DNA from: Cetobacterium_A somerae
Lineage (GTDB): Bacteria > Fusobacteriota > Fusobacteriia > Fusobacteriales > Fusobacteriaceae
Length of the DNA: 64,000 bases
NCBI RefSeq assembly: GCF_044784365.2
Contig: NZ_CP173062.2
Strand: one strand, 5' to 3'
Made by a program: the position numbers and the translations under genes. Shown here in pieces: positions 43,227-51,576 of the stretch. Positions within the stretch are counted from its first letter, which is position 1. Every line of letters begins with the position of its first letter. Below the pieces are notes generated by a model. That model was not told the origin of the DNA and made no database searches. It saw nothing but the letters and a program-made list of their open reading frames with translations.

Positions 43227-44084
43227 CTACTCTTTAACTCCTCCAACAGTTAATCCACCTACAAGATATCTTGATAGACTAATAAACAGTATTACAACTG
43301 GTACACTTGTTATTAGTGCAGCTGCTGAATATGTTCCCCACTCTGCACTAAAAGAACCTTGAAGATTAACTAGTCCAACTGGTAGAGTTAACTTTTCTGC
43401 TGATGTTAAAATTATTCTTGCTATTACAAACTCAGACCATGCTGTCATAAAAGAAAATAAAGCAGTTATTGCAAGGGCTGGAGTTGAAACTGGCAACACT
43501 ATTTTATACATAACTTGCCAAACTTTGCAACCATCAATATATGCACTTTCTTCTAATGATTTAGGTATTGTATCAAAATATCCCTTTAACATCCAAACTG
43601 AAAAAGGTACAGACACTGCTACATAAGGAATTAGTAATCCTAAAAAGCTATTCATTAATTTCAATCTTACTAATATTATGAACATTGGTAACAATAACAT
43701 TGGTGCTGGAAACATCTGTGTTACTAAAAATGTCATCATACCAACTTTTCTTCCCCAAAATGAAAATCTAGAAAATGCATATCCTGCAGTTATTGATATA
43801 AATACTCCTATTATAGCTGTTAATGTTGAAATAATAAGAGAGTTTTTTAACCAAATTAAAAGATCCGTTTCAAATATGGCTTTTCTGAAGTTATCTAAAG
43901 TAGCATCCTCAGGTATTATTCTTAAACTTGTTGAAAACAATTGGTCTCCCGGTCTTAAAGCTACAGATAAAACATTTAATAGGGGATATAAAGTTATCAA
44001 ACAAAAGATTATTAATATTGTGTAAATTCCAATTATTTTCTTCCAACTGTCATTTTTCTCAAAATGAATGTTCTTTTCAATCAT
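43227..44084 (-). CDS. malG: maltodextrin ABC transporter permease MalG
   Basis: 285-residue inner-membrane permease: six helices, with the EAA loop EESAYIDGCKVWQVMYKIVLPVSTPALA that docks the ATPase. Other matches are YPLLNVLSVALRPGDQLFS and SLRIIPEDATLDNFRKA. It overlaps malF by four bases (start ATG 44084, malF stop 44081). Its partner ATPase (MalK/MsmX type) is not in this operon, so it must be encoded elsewhere. Family and position give confidence; the substrate is inferred from neighbouring malQ, glgP and porin. Confidence 0.93.
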   Translation of the reverse strand: MIEKNIHFEKNDSWKKIIGIYTILIIFCLITLYPLLNVLSVALRPGDQLFSTSLRIIPEDATLDNFRKAIFETDLLIWLKNSLIISTLTAIIGVFISITAGYAFSRFSFWGRKVGMMTFLVTQMFPAPMLLLPMFIILVRLKLMNSFLGLLIPYVAVSVPFSVWMLKGYFDTIPKSLEESAYIDGCKVWQVMYKIVLPVSTPALAITALFSFMTAWSEFVIARIILTSAEKLTLPVGLVNLQGSFSAEWGTYSAAALITSVPVVILFISLSRYLVGGLTVGGVKE

Positions 44085-44971
44085 CTTGACTCCTCCTTAA
44101 AAATATTGCTCTTTCTTACATATATTACAGAGAATACAAGTAAAAATAGGAATATTAATACTGAATACGCTGCTGCAAATCCATATCTATAGAAATTAAA
44201 TGCCAATCTATAAACATCTGTTACTAATATCTGTGTTTCTTTGTTTCCATATCCACCAGCTAAAATGATTATGATATTTAACATATTAAACGTCCAAATT
44301 GTTCCTAATATAATTGCAGGTGTTAGAGTTGGCTTTAATAGAGGTAGTGTTATATCTTTAAATTTACTCCAAGGACTAGCACCATCTATGTCAGCTGCTT
44401 CATATAATTCCGCTGGAATTGATTGTAATCCTCCTAATGTTATCATCATCATAAATGGAAATCCCAACCAAATATTTGTTATTATTGCTGCATAAAAAGT
44501 TAGCTTTGGATCACTTAACCAAGGTAGATTTTGTATTCCAAACCAACCTAGCATTAAATTTATAGCTCCAAAATTTTGATTAAACATACCTTTCCAAGTA
44601 AGAGCTGCTATATATTGAGGCATTGCCCAAGGAATTATAAGAAAAACTCTCAAAATAGATTTTCCTGGTAGTTTTCTATTCAGTAATATTGCTAAAAATA
44701 ATCCAATAGTTACATGAAAAAATACGTTTACAAAAGTCCAAATTATAGTTCTAATAAAAGTTGCTAATACTTCTGGATCTTGAAATACTCTAATATAATT
44801 TTGTAATCCTACAAAACCAGGATTTTTAAATGTTCTTAAACTCATATTTGTTAAAGATAACCAAAATCCATAGCCTAAAGGATAAAATACCATTATTGCC
44901 ATCACTATAAAAGCTGGTGCTATAAATAAATATGGTGTATTTTTACCTACTAGTCTTCCTTTTCCACTCAT
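44081..44971 (-). CDS. malF: maltodextrin ABC transporter permease MalF
   Basis: 296-residue permease, shorter than E. coli MalF because it lacks the large periplasmic insertion, as in Gram-positive MdxF. Features: FIAPAFIVMAIMVFYPLGYGFWLSL, the coupling EAA loop LYEAADIDGASPWSKFKDITLPLLKPTLTPA and TFNMLNIIIILAGG. It forms the heterodimeric channel with MalG. Follows malE by 53 bases; ribosome site AGGAGACG. Confidence 0.93.
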   Translation of the reverse strand: MSGKGRLVGKNTPYLFIAPAFIVMAIMVFYPLGYGFWLSLTNMSLRTFKNPGFVGLQNYIRVFQDPEVLATFIRTIIWTFVNVFFHVTIGLFLAILLNRKLPGKSILRVFLIIPWAMPQYIAALTWKGMFNQNFGAINLMLGWFGIQNLPWLSDPKLTFYAAIITNIWLGFPFMMMITLGGLQSIPAELYEAADIDGASPWSKFKDITLPLLKPTLTPAIILGTIWTFNMLNIIIILAGGYGNKETQILVTDVYRLAFNFYRYGFAAAYSVLIFLFLLVFSVIYVRKSNIFKEESR

Positions 44972-45024
44972 AATCGTCTCCTTTTAATTTTAGAGGTTGG
45001 ATAAAATCCAACCTCTCAATTTAA

Positions 45025-46263
45025 TTACTCACCTTTAATAATTTTAATTCCGTCTACTGCATCTTTTTGCATCTTTTTAGCTGCATCTTCTGGAGTCATT
45101 TTTCCATTTAAAACAGCTTCTAAGTTCGGTCTCATAGCATCCCAGATAGCTCTCATTTCTGGCACAACTGGCATAGGAACAGTATATTTAATTGTTTCAA
45201 TTGAATCTTGCATTAATTTATCGTTTTTAACTTGTGGCAATTCTCTAGCTGCCTCTATTCCTGGAGCTTGTGATTGATTTAAAGAAATTTCTGCATTTAT
45301 CTCTGGAGAGAAAATATAATCAAAGAACTTATTTAAAGCCTCTGTTTTCTTATCTGATGTATTTTCTGATAATGAATATCCTTTAGATGCATTTGTAAAT
45401 AATGCATAACCATTTTTTGAAGGAATTGGCATAGGAGCTACTCCCAAGTTTATTCCAGCATCCTCGTATTCTTTCCAAGACCATGCTCCATTTAATATCA
45501 TAGCAGCTTTCTTTTGTTTAAACAGTTGAGAAGCAATATCGTAATCCATTCCTGCTTCTCCTAAGTCATACTTTGCTCTAATATCTCTTACAAAAGTTAA
45601 AGCATCTACCATAGCTTGGTTATCTAGATTAGGATTATTTTTGCTATCAAAAATTTCTCCTCCAAATCCATTATAGAATCCTACAAACCAAAATGGTTCT
45701 TTTTCATTATATAGGAATCCATATTTAGAATTAGCTTTGTCCTTTGCGTCTACAGCTCTATTTGCCTGTGCTATTTTTAAAAACTCTTCCCAATTTTTTG
45801 GTGCATTAGCTACCATATCTTTATTGTATAAAAGAGCTATTTGATTTCCTAAGAATTCTGGTAGTAGATATAATTGATTATCATACATACCACTTTTTAA
45901 AGCTCCTTCATTAAATTTTTGAATTAAATCCTTAGATACAACTTTATCAATTGGCTTGATTAAATCTGAAACCATAAAAATTCCTATATTATCATTTGGA
46001 CCATAAACTATATCTGGACCCTGACCTGCTAAAGATGCATTTTGAAACTGAGTTCTTAAATCTTCATTGGAATAATGAACTACATTTACCTTAACATCTG
46101 GATTCTTTTTCATAAATTCATCAACTATTTTTATGTAAGTAGGTCTTACTGCTGGTTCCATCTGTTCCCATAAAGTTATTTCAGTGGCTTTACCTAAAGC
46201 TATTGTTGAAAATAATGTTCCTGCTGCTAAAACTAATAGCGGTTTTTTTAAAATGTTTCTCAT
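45025..46263 (-). CDS. malE: periplasmic maltodextrin-binding protein MalE
   Basis: 412-residue extracellular-solute-binding protein (family 1) with a signal peptide (MRNILKKPLLVLAAGTLFSTIALG). The fold signature includes EITLWEQMEPAVRPTYIKIVDEFMKKNPDVKVN, GQGPDIVYGPNDNIGIF, and AAMILNGAWSWKEYEDAGINLGVAPMP near residue 230-260. It binds maltodextrins and feeds MalFG. It is the first gene of the operon; its promoter carries a copy of the TGTTGTA-N7-TACAACA operator, and its ribosome site is AAGGAGGGG. Confidence 0.93.
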   Translation of the reverse strand: MRNILKKPLLVLAAGTLFSTIALGKATEITLWEQMEPAVRPTYIKIVDEFMKKNPDVKVNVVHYSNEDLRTQFQNASLAGQGPDIVYGPNDNIGIFMVSDLIKPIDKVVSKDLIQKFNEGALKSGMYDNQLYLLPEFLGNQIALLYNKDMVANAPKNWEEFLKIAQANRAVDAKDKANSKYGFLYNEKEPFWFVGFYNGFGGEIFDSKNNPNLDNQAMVDALTFVRDIRAKYDLGEAGMDYDIASQLFKQKKAAMILNGAWSWKEYEDAGINLGVAPMPIPSKNGYALFTNASKGYSLSENTSDKKTEALNKFFDYIFSPEINAEISLNQSQAPGIEAARELPQVKNDKLMQDSIETIKYTVPMPVVPEMRAIWDAMRPNLEAVLNGKMTPEDAAKKMQKDAVDGIKIIKGE

Positions 46264-46282
46264 TTTACCCCTCCTTGATTTT

Positions 46283-46335
46283 TGTTGTACTTTAAATACA
46301 ACAATATTATTACCTCATTTTTTAACAATAGTCAA
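46283..46335 (-). promoter_or_regulatory. malE promoter and operator 1
   Basis: Minus-strand -35 TTGACT (46330-46335), 17-base spacer, -10 TAATAA (46307-46312). Operator TGTTGTA-CTTTAAA-TACAACA (46283-46303) covers the expected start point and early transcript, as for a repressor. Confidence 0.7.
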
Positions 46336-46404
46336 TAGTTTTTTTAAAAAAATATGTACTTTTTTTTATTTTTATGTTTTTTTTAAGAAATTTTAGTTTT
46401 ATTA

Positions 46405-46467
46405 TTGACAAATTAAAAAAAATGTTATAAATATATTGGTATGAAATGTTGTATCAGTTTTACAACA
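46405..46467 (+). promoter_or_regulatory. porin promoter and operator 2
   Basis: -35 TTGACA (46405-46410) with an A/T-rich -10 region at 46426-46433. The operator TGTTGTA-TCAGTTT-TACAACA (46447-46467) has half-sites identical to operator 1 and lies just downstream of the start point. Two identical-arm palindromes flanking a divergent mal region indicate one repressor, most simply the TrmB-family protein encoded in the operon. Confidence 0.7.
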
Positions 46468-46486
46468 AACAAAAAAATAAAATACA

Positions 46487-46494
46487 GGGGGAGT
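46487..46494 (+). promoter_or_regulatory. porin ribosome site complementary to small-RNA loop
   Basis: GGGGGAGT, 8 bases before the ATG at 46502, is the exact reverse complement of ACUCCCCC in the candidate small RNA hairpin at 10276-10291. It is also an unusual ribosome site for this genome, where AGGAGG dominates. Confidence 0.5.
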
Positions 46495-46501
46495 CAAATT
46501 T

Positions 46502-47953
46502 ATGAAAATTAACAAAATTCTTACACTTTTATCTTGTATCATCCTTGCTGGAACAGTTGGAGAAAAAACTTTTGCCAAAGAGGTAGTTCAAACTCCTGAA
46601 GTTGTTACAGCTTCTTATGATGTATCTGCTTTAGAGGATAGAATTGCTAAATTAGAGTATAATCAAGAGCATCCAAGTTTTGAATTTCATGGATATGGTA
46701 GATCTGGACTTCTTTTAAATGCAAATAATGATTTAAAAAAAGGAAAAGTATTTAATAAAAATGGAGTTGGAAGACTTGGTAATGAAAGCGATACTTATAT
46801 TGAAGCTGAATTAGTTAAAAATTTCTACCTAGACAATGGTTCTTGGTCTAAATGGCATATCATGTTTGCTAAAGGAACTGATGATTATAACGATTGGAAT
46901 GAAAATGTAGCTCTTAGACAAGCTTATGCTGAAATGGGAAATCTTCCAGTATTTTCAGGAGCTTTCAAGGAATCTGTAATCTGGGCTGGTAAAAGATTCT
47001 ATAATAGAAGAGATATTCATATAACAGATTTCTATTTTACTGATTATTCAGGAACTGGAGCTGGAATAGATAATATAAAAATTGGAGATGGAATGTTAGA
47101 TTTAGGAGTTATAGCTAGAGATTACGATAGTTATGATTCTGTTGGTCCTGTTACTAATTCTTCAAAAGAGGATGGTTTAAATGTTGTAAATTTACTTGCT
47201 AGATATGATATTGGATCTTGGGAGTTCGACTTAGGAGCTGCTTTTTCTAAAGATAATGAAAATAGAACTATAAATAACCAAAATGGAGATTATAATACAT
47301 ATAGTGCCGCTGATTACGGATTACAACTGGGAATATTCTATAATACACCTGGATATTACTGGAGTGGTAAAGGTTTCTCGAAAATTTTTGCACAAGTTGG
47401 TTATGGACTTAATGCAGGAGATGGTTTAGGAACCGCTGGTAGAGGAGCAGAGAAAAATTTAGATGATGCACTATCTGCTAGACTTGGTACTTTTGGAGTT
47501 TTACCTATTAATGAAAAGTGGGATTTATTTACAACAGTTGTTGCTCAACATAATAAAAATAGTAAATTTAATTACAATGCAACTCTTTTAGATCCTCAAG
47601 GAGACTCTTATTCGGTTGATGTTGATGGTCTTAAATCAACTTGGGTTAGCGTTGTTGCTAGACCAGTTTATAAAATCAATGAAAACTTTGAACTTCAATT
47701 TGAAGCTGGTTACTACTATGTGACAGAAGAAAAAGATAACGGTAATGATGTAGATGGAAACCTTTATAAGCTTACATTTGCACCAACATTTAAGTTAAAT
47801 TCAAATGACTTCTGGGCTAGACCTGAAATTAGAACATTTGTTACTTGGGCTGGATGGGATAATGACTATCAAAAAGCTTTCCAATCTGATTTAAACTCTT
47901 ACAGTGGAAAAAATGGAGTAAATGTTGGAGTTCAAGCAGAAGTTTGGTTCTAA
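46502..47953 (+). CDS. LamB-like carbohydrate porin
   Basis: 483-residue outer-membrane porin with a signal peptide (about 1-25, AKEVVQTPEV following) and a short N-terminal coiled coil (SALEDRIAKLEYNQEH). The barrel begins FEFHGYGRSGLLLN, the conserved opening of LamB maltoporins, and ends in VQAEVWF with a C-terminal Phe. Length is close to that of E. coli LamB (446) plus the helical prefix. It allows maltodextrins to reach MalE. Divergent from malE and sharing operators with it. Ribosome site GGGGGAGT. Confidence 0.85.
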   Translation: MKINKILTLLSCIILAGTVGEKTFAKEVVQTPEVVTASYDVSALEDRIAKLEYNQEHPSFEFHGYGRSGLLLNANNDLKKGKVFNKNGVGRLGNESDTYIEAELVKNFYLDNGSWSKWHIMFAKGTDDYNDWNENVALRQAYAEMGNLPVFSGAFKESVIWAGKRFYNRRDIHITDFYFTDYSGTGAGIDNIKIGDGMLDLGVIARDYDSYDSVGPVTNSSKEDGLNVVNLLARYDIGSWEFDLGAAFSKDNENRTINNQNGDYNTYSAADYGLQLGIFYNTPGYYWSGKGFSKIFAQVGYGLNAGDGLGTAGRGAEKNLDDALSARLGTFGVLPINEKWDLFTTVVAQHNKNSKFNYNATLLDPQGDSYSVDVDGLKSTWVSVVARPVYKINENFELQFEAGYYYVTEEKDNGNDVDGNLYKLTFAPTFKLNSNDFWARPEIRTFVTWAGWDNDYQKAFQSDLNSYSGKNGVNVGVQAEVWF

Positions 47954-47983
47954 TATAATATATTTTATATAATAATTCCCTTT

Positions 47984-48012
47984 TGAGGCACCTTCCTCCC
48001 GTTGGTGCCTCA
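47984..48012 (+). other. intercistronic hairpin between porin and malQ
   Basis: GAGGCACC (47985-47992) pairs perfectly with GGTGCCTC (48004-48011) around an 11-nt loop, but no T run follows (ATTTACAAT). It is more likely to protect the porin mRNA 3' end or to reduce malQ expression than to be a complete terminator. Confidence 0.55.
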
Positions 48013-48042
48013 TTTACAATAAATTAAAAGTGAGGTATTTTC

Positions 48043-49542
48043 ATGAAAGATAGATCAAGCGGTATTCTTTTACATATAACATCACTACCTGGCGACTATG
48101 GAATTGGTGATTTTGGAAAATGTGCCTATGAGTTTGTTGATTTTTTAGAAAAAAGTCATCAAAAATATTGGCAAATTCTTCCAATGGGAATAACTGGCTA
48201 CGGTGATTCTCCTTATCAATCTTTCTCTGCTTTTGCAGGTAATCCATATTTTATAGACTTAAATTCTTTAATAGAATTAGATATCTTAACTAAAGAGGAT
48301 CTTAAATCCTTATCTGAATTAAATACTATATCAAATATACAATATGATAAATTATATATAGATCGATATAAAGTTTTAAAAAAAGCCTTCTTAAACTTTA
48401 AAAATAAAAATTTATTATACACTTTAAATAATTTTAAAAATAAAAATATTTGGTGGCTTGAGAACTATGCCCTTTACATGGCTATTAAAGATAAATTCAA
48501 CGATAAATCCTGGTTAGAATGGCCTAGAGATTATAAATTTAGAGATAAGAAAACTTTAAAAAAAGCTAAACTTGAGCTTCAAGATGAAATTAACTTCCAT
48601 ATTTTTTTACAATATCTATTTGACAAGCAATGGAATGAATTAAAATCATATGCTAATAATAAAGGAATAAAAATTATTGGAGATATTCCTATTTTTATAG
48701 CTACTGATAGTGCTGACACTTGGGAAAATCCTAATATGTTTTGCTTTGATAAAAAGTTACAACCTACAAAAGTTGCTGGATGCCCTCCAGATGCTTTTAG
48801 TGCTGATGGGCAATTTTGGGGAAATGTATTATATAATTGGAAATATATTGAAAAAAATAATTTTAAATGGTGGATTAAAAGAATCAAAAGTTGTTTTAAA
48901 CTCTACGATACAGTTAGAATAGATCACTTCAGAGGTTTTGAATCTTTTTGGTCAATTCCTGCTAAAGCAAAAACTGCTAGATTTGGAAAGTGGGAAAAAG
49001 GGCCTGGAATGAAATTATTTAATGCTATTAAAAATTCTTTAGGTAATTTAGATATTATAGCGGAAGATTTAGGATTTTTAACTCCTAAAGTTTATAAACT
49101 TTTAAAAGATTCAGGTTTTCCCGGAATGAAGATATTAGAATTTGCTTTTGACTCAAGGGAAGAAAGTGATTATCTACCACATAAATATCCTAAAAAAAGT
49201 ATTGCTTATACTGGTACTCATGACAACCAAACTGTCGTTGGATGGTATGAAACTATAAACAAAAAAGATAAAATATTTTGTGATGATTATCTTGATAATT
49301 TTTTAAAAGATAAAAATATTCAAGATAATTCCATTAATTGGAAGTTTATTGAGGCTCTTTGGAGCTCTAATTCACAACTTGTTGTAGCTCCTATGCAAGA
49401 TTTTTTAGGTTTAGATGATTCTAGTAGAATGAATACACCGTCTACCCTAGGAAACAACTGGATTTGGAGAGTTGATAAATCTTTTTTAGATAGCAATCTT
49501 TCTCAAAAAATATCTATTTTAACGAAAAAGTATAATCGATAA
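48043..49542 (+). CDS. malQ: 4-alpha-glucanotransferase (amylomaltase)
   Basis: 499-residue GH77 enzyme that disproportionates maltodextrins, producing glucose and longer chains for GlgP. Landmarks: RSSGILLHITSLPGDYGIGDFG, WQILPMGITGYGDSPYQSFSAFAGNPYFIDL, VAGCPPDAFSADGQFWGNVLYNW, DTVRIDHFRGFESFWSIPA (nucleophile Asp), AEDLGFLTP (acid/base Glu) and YTGTHDNQTVVGWY (third catalytic Asp). Length matches the family. It lies 89 bases after the porin, with GTGAGGT as ribosome site, and probably is in one transcript with it. Confidence 0.96.
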   Translation: MKDRSSGILLHITSLPGDYGIGDFGKCAYEFVDFLEKSHQKYWQILPMGITGYGDSPYQSFSAFAGNPYFIDLNSLIELDILTKEDLKSLSELNTISNIQYDKLYIDRYKVLKKAFLNFKNKNLLYTLNNFKNKNIWWLENYALYMAIKDKFNDKSWLEWPRDYKFRDKKTLKKAKLELQDEINFHIFLQYLFDKQWNELKSYANNKGIKIIGDIPIFIATDSADTWENPNMFCFDKKLQPTKVAGCPPDAFSADGQFWGNVLYNWKYIEKNNFKWWIKRIKSCFKLYDTVRIDHFRGFESFWSIPAKAKTARFGKWEKGPGMKLFNAIKNSLGNLDIIAEDLGFLTPKVYKLLKDSGFPGMKILEFAFDSREESDYLPHKYPKKSIAYTGTHDNQTVVGWYETINKKDKIFCDDYLDNFLKDKNIQDNSINWKFIEALWSSNSQLVVAPMQDFLGLDDSSRMNTPSTLGNNWIWRVDKSFLDSNLSQKISILTKKYNR

Positions 49543-49573
49543 AAAAAGTGAGATTAAAAATCTCACTTTTTTA
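49541..49573. terminator. bidirectional intrinsic terminator
   Basis: Stem AAAAAAAGTGAGAT (49541-49554) with ATCTCACTTTTTT (from 49560), loop TAAAA; between malQ and the convergent methyltransferase-like gene. Confidence 0.85.
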
Positions 49574-50069
49574 ATATTACATTAATATAATCATCTTGAT
49601 TACTCATTTCTAAAATATCAAAATCAGTAAATCCAACTAAATCCATTAACTCTTTTTCCGTGAAACAAGTATTCCATCTTCCCTCTTTAAAATAATCTTT
49701 TTCCCCAAATCTAAAAGAAAGATAAAGCAATCCTTTTTCAACTAAAACCTGATAAAATTTATTTAAAACATAATATAAATCCAATCGATCCAAATGTAAA
49801 AGAGTATCTAAAGCCCAAATACCTATAAATCGTTCTCGATCTTTTAAACCGCTCATAGTTTTAACAATACTTTCTTTTGCTATAACCTCATAAATTTCAT
49901 CATTACTCTTAGAATCTACTTTTAAATGTTCAACATTGTGACCTTTTTCTAGAAAAAAGCTATTTATAATATCCTCTTTAGGTTTTAATGTTAAAATTTT
50001 TCCATGTTTTAGTAATTTTTTTTCAAAGTTATTAACCTCTTCTAATTTGATACTCGTCCCGTCATACAA
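49563..50069 (-). CDS. degenerate class I methyltransferase-like protein
   Basis: 168 residues with the second half typical of class I SAM methyltransferases (IWALDTLLHLDRLDLYYVLNKFYQVLVEKGLLYLSFRFGEKDYF, then CFTEKELMDLVGFTDFDILEM). The N-terminal half should carry the SAM-binding glycine loop (LDLGCGxG), but at that place it reads ILTLKPKEDIINSFFLEKGHNVE, so the loop is lost. It probably does not bind SAM in the usual way. Start is TTG at 50069 with AAGGAGG only 4 bases upstream; the nearby ATG is in a dead frame. Alone, opposed to malQ. Confidence 0.65.
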   Translation of the reverse strand: MYDGTSIKLEEVNNFEKKLLKHGKILTLKPKEDIINSFFLEKGHNVEHLKVDSKSNDEIYEVIAKESIVKTMSGLKDRERFIGIWALDTLLHLDRLDLYYVLNKFYQVLVEKGLLYLSFRFGEKDYFKEGRWNTCFTEKELMDLVGFTDFDILEMSNQDDYINVILKK

Positions 50070-50173
50070 ACAACCTCCTTATTTTTAAACTCTCCCTAGT
50101 TTTATATACAAATTTCTTATGGTTTTTCCTTGCTTTATATGTTAAAATCCCTATAAAGTTTTATGGAGGGAAT

Positions 50174-50785
50174 ATGATTAACTTTAAAAATATAAGTCTA
50201 AAATTTAATGATAAAATTATTTTAAATAACTTTAATTTAATTGTAAATGCTGGAGAAAAAATACTAATCTCTGGAGTTTCTGGAAAAGGAAAAACTACAT
50301 TACTTAAACTTTTACTTGGTTTTAGTACTCCTAATTCTGGAAGTATCTTAGTAGATAATTTAGAATTAAATGAACAAACTATTAATATTATTCGAAATAA
50401 AATTGGATATATGCCTCAATCCACACCTTTTTTAAATGTAAAAGTTGAAAAATTAATACATACTATTTTTAATTATAAAGAAAACTTAAAAACTAAACTA
50501 GACATGAGTATTCTTATACAAACTTTAAAAGAATTTAATTTAGATTCTAATATTTTATCTAAAAATATAAATCAACTTTCAGGTGGTGAAAAACAAAGGT
50601 TAGCTTTTGTTATAATAATTTTATTAGATCGAAAAATTTGGATTTTGGATGAAATAACCTCTTCTTTAGATCAAGATATGAAAGAAAAAGTTATAAATTA
50701 TATTTTAAATACAAATAAAACGGTTATTTTAGTTTCTCATGATAAAACAGAATCTTTAAATAATTTTAGGACGGTGATTCTTTAA
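50174..50785 (+). CDS. FetA/YbbL-like ABC transporter ATPase
   Basis: 203-residue ABC ATPase: Walker A GVSGKGKTTLLK (about 35-46), Q-loop PQSTPF, signature LSGGEKQRLAF, Walker B IWILDEITSSLD and H-loop VSHD. It is the short type (about 200 residues) found in the FetAB iron exporter. Its stop overlaps the start of the FetB-like permease gene by one base, confirming the pair. FetAB proteins export iron and protect against oxidative stress. Confidence 0.85.
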   Translation: MINFKNISLKFNDKIILNNFNLIVNAGEKILISGVSGKGKTTLLKLLLGFSTPNSGSILVDNLELNEQTINIIRNKIGYMPQSTPFLNVKVEKLIHTIFNYKENLKTKLDMSILIQTLKEFNLDSNILSKNINQLSGGEKQRLAFVIIILLDRKIWILDEITSSLDQDMKEKVINYILNTNKTVILVSHDKTESLNNFRTVIL

Positions 50786-51567
50786 TGGCACAAGATATAT
50801 TTTTACCTAATCTACTTTATTTTGCTATTTTTTTAATTCCTATCTTTTATATTATGAATTATCTTGAAATAAATATGATTTCTAATGTTATAAAATCTAT
50901 TCTTAGAATGTTTATCCAACTTATGTTAGTCGGTGTTTATCTACATTATATTTTAACACTCAATAATTCATGGATTAATTTAGCATATTTAACTCTTATG
51001 ACCTTTGCATGCACTTTTACAATTGTAAGAGACGTTAAAATAAGAGATAGTAAATTTTATATAATCGTTGCTGTATCTACTATTATTCCTTTAATTCTTA
51101 ATATGTTTATATTTTCAGAACTTTTATTACATTTAAAAGATCCTCTTGATGCTCTATATTTAATACCAATCTCTGGTATGATTTTAGGAAATACTCTAAA
51201 CGGAATGATTGTAACTATAAATGACTTTTTAAATAATTTAAAACTTAACGAAGAAAGTTACCTTCTCTCTTTATCATTTGGAGCCACTAAATTTGAAGCA
51301 TTAAAACCATTTATAGCAAATGCCATAACTTTAGCTTTTAAACCTTCTGTTGCTACTATGGCAAATGTTGGATTAGTTTCTCTTCCTGGTATGATGACCG
51401 GTCAAATTTTAGGCGGATCTCTACCTATTGTTGCTATAAAATATCAAATTGCTATAATGATTGCTCTTTTTGTCTGTAGATTTTTATCTTCTTTTATTTT
51501 ACTTTATTTTTGCTCTCTATATTTTTTTAATAAATACTCAATATTTACATTAAAGATTAAAGAATAG
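50785..51567 (+). CDS. FetB/YbbM-like permease (UPF0014)
   Basis: 260-residue membrane protein with about seven helices. The UPF0014 (FetB) signature appears in order: LRMFIQLMLVGVYL, ISGMILGNTLNGMIVTINDFLNNL, EESYLLSLSFGATKFEALKPF and VGLVSLPGMMTGQILGGSLP. It forms a complete two-gene exporter with the upstream ATPase; FetAB exports iron in E. coli. The stop adjoins the antiporter gene by 9 bases. Confidence 0.87.
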   Translation: MAQDIFLPNLLYFAIFLIPIFYIMNYLEINMISNVIKSILRMFIQLMLVGVYLHYILTLNNSWINLAYLTLMTFACTFTIVRDVKIRDSKFYIIVAVSTIIPLILNMFIFSELLLHLKDPLDALYLIPISGMILGNTLNGMIVTINDFLNNLKLNEESYLLSLSFGATKFEALKPFIANAITLAFKPSVATMANVGLVSLPGMMTGQILGGSLPIVAIKYQIAIMIALFVCRFLSSFILLYFCSLYFFNKYSIFTLKIKE

Positions 51568-51576
51568 GTGATATTT

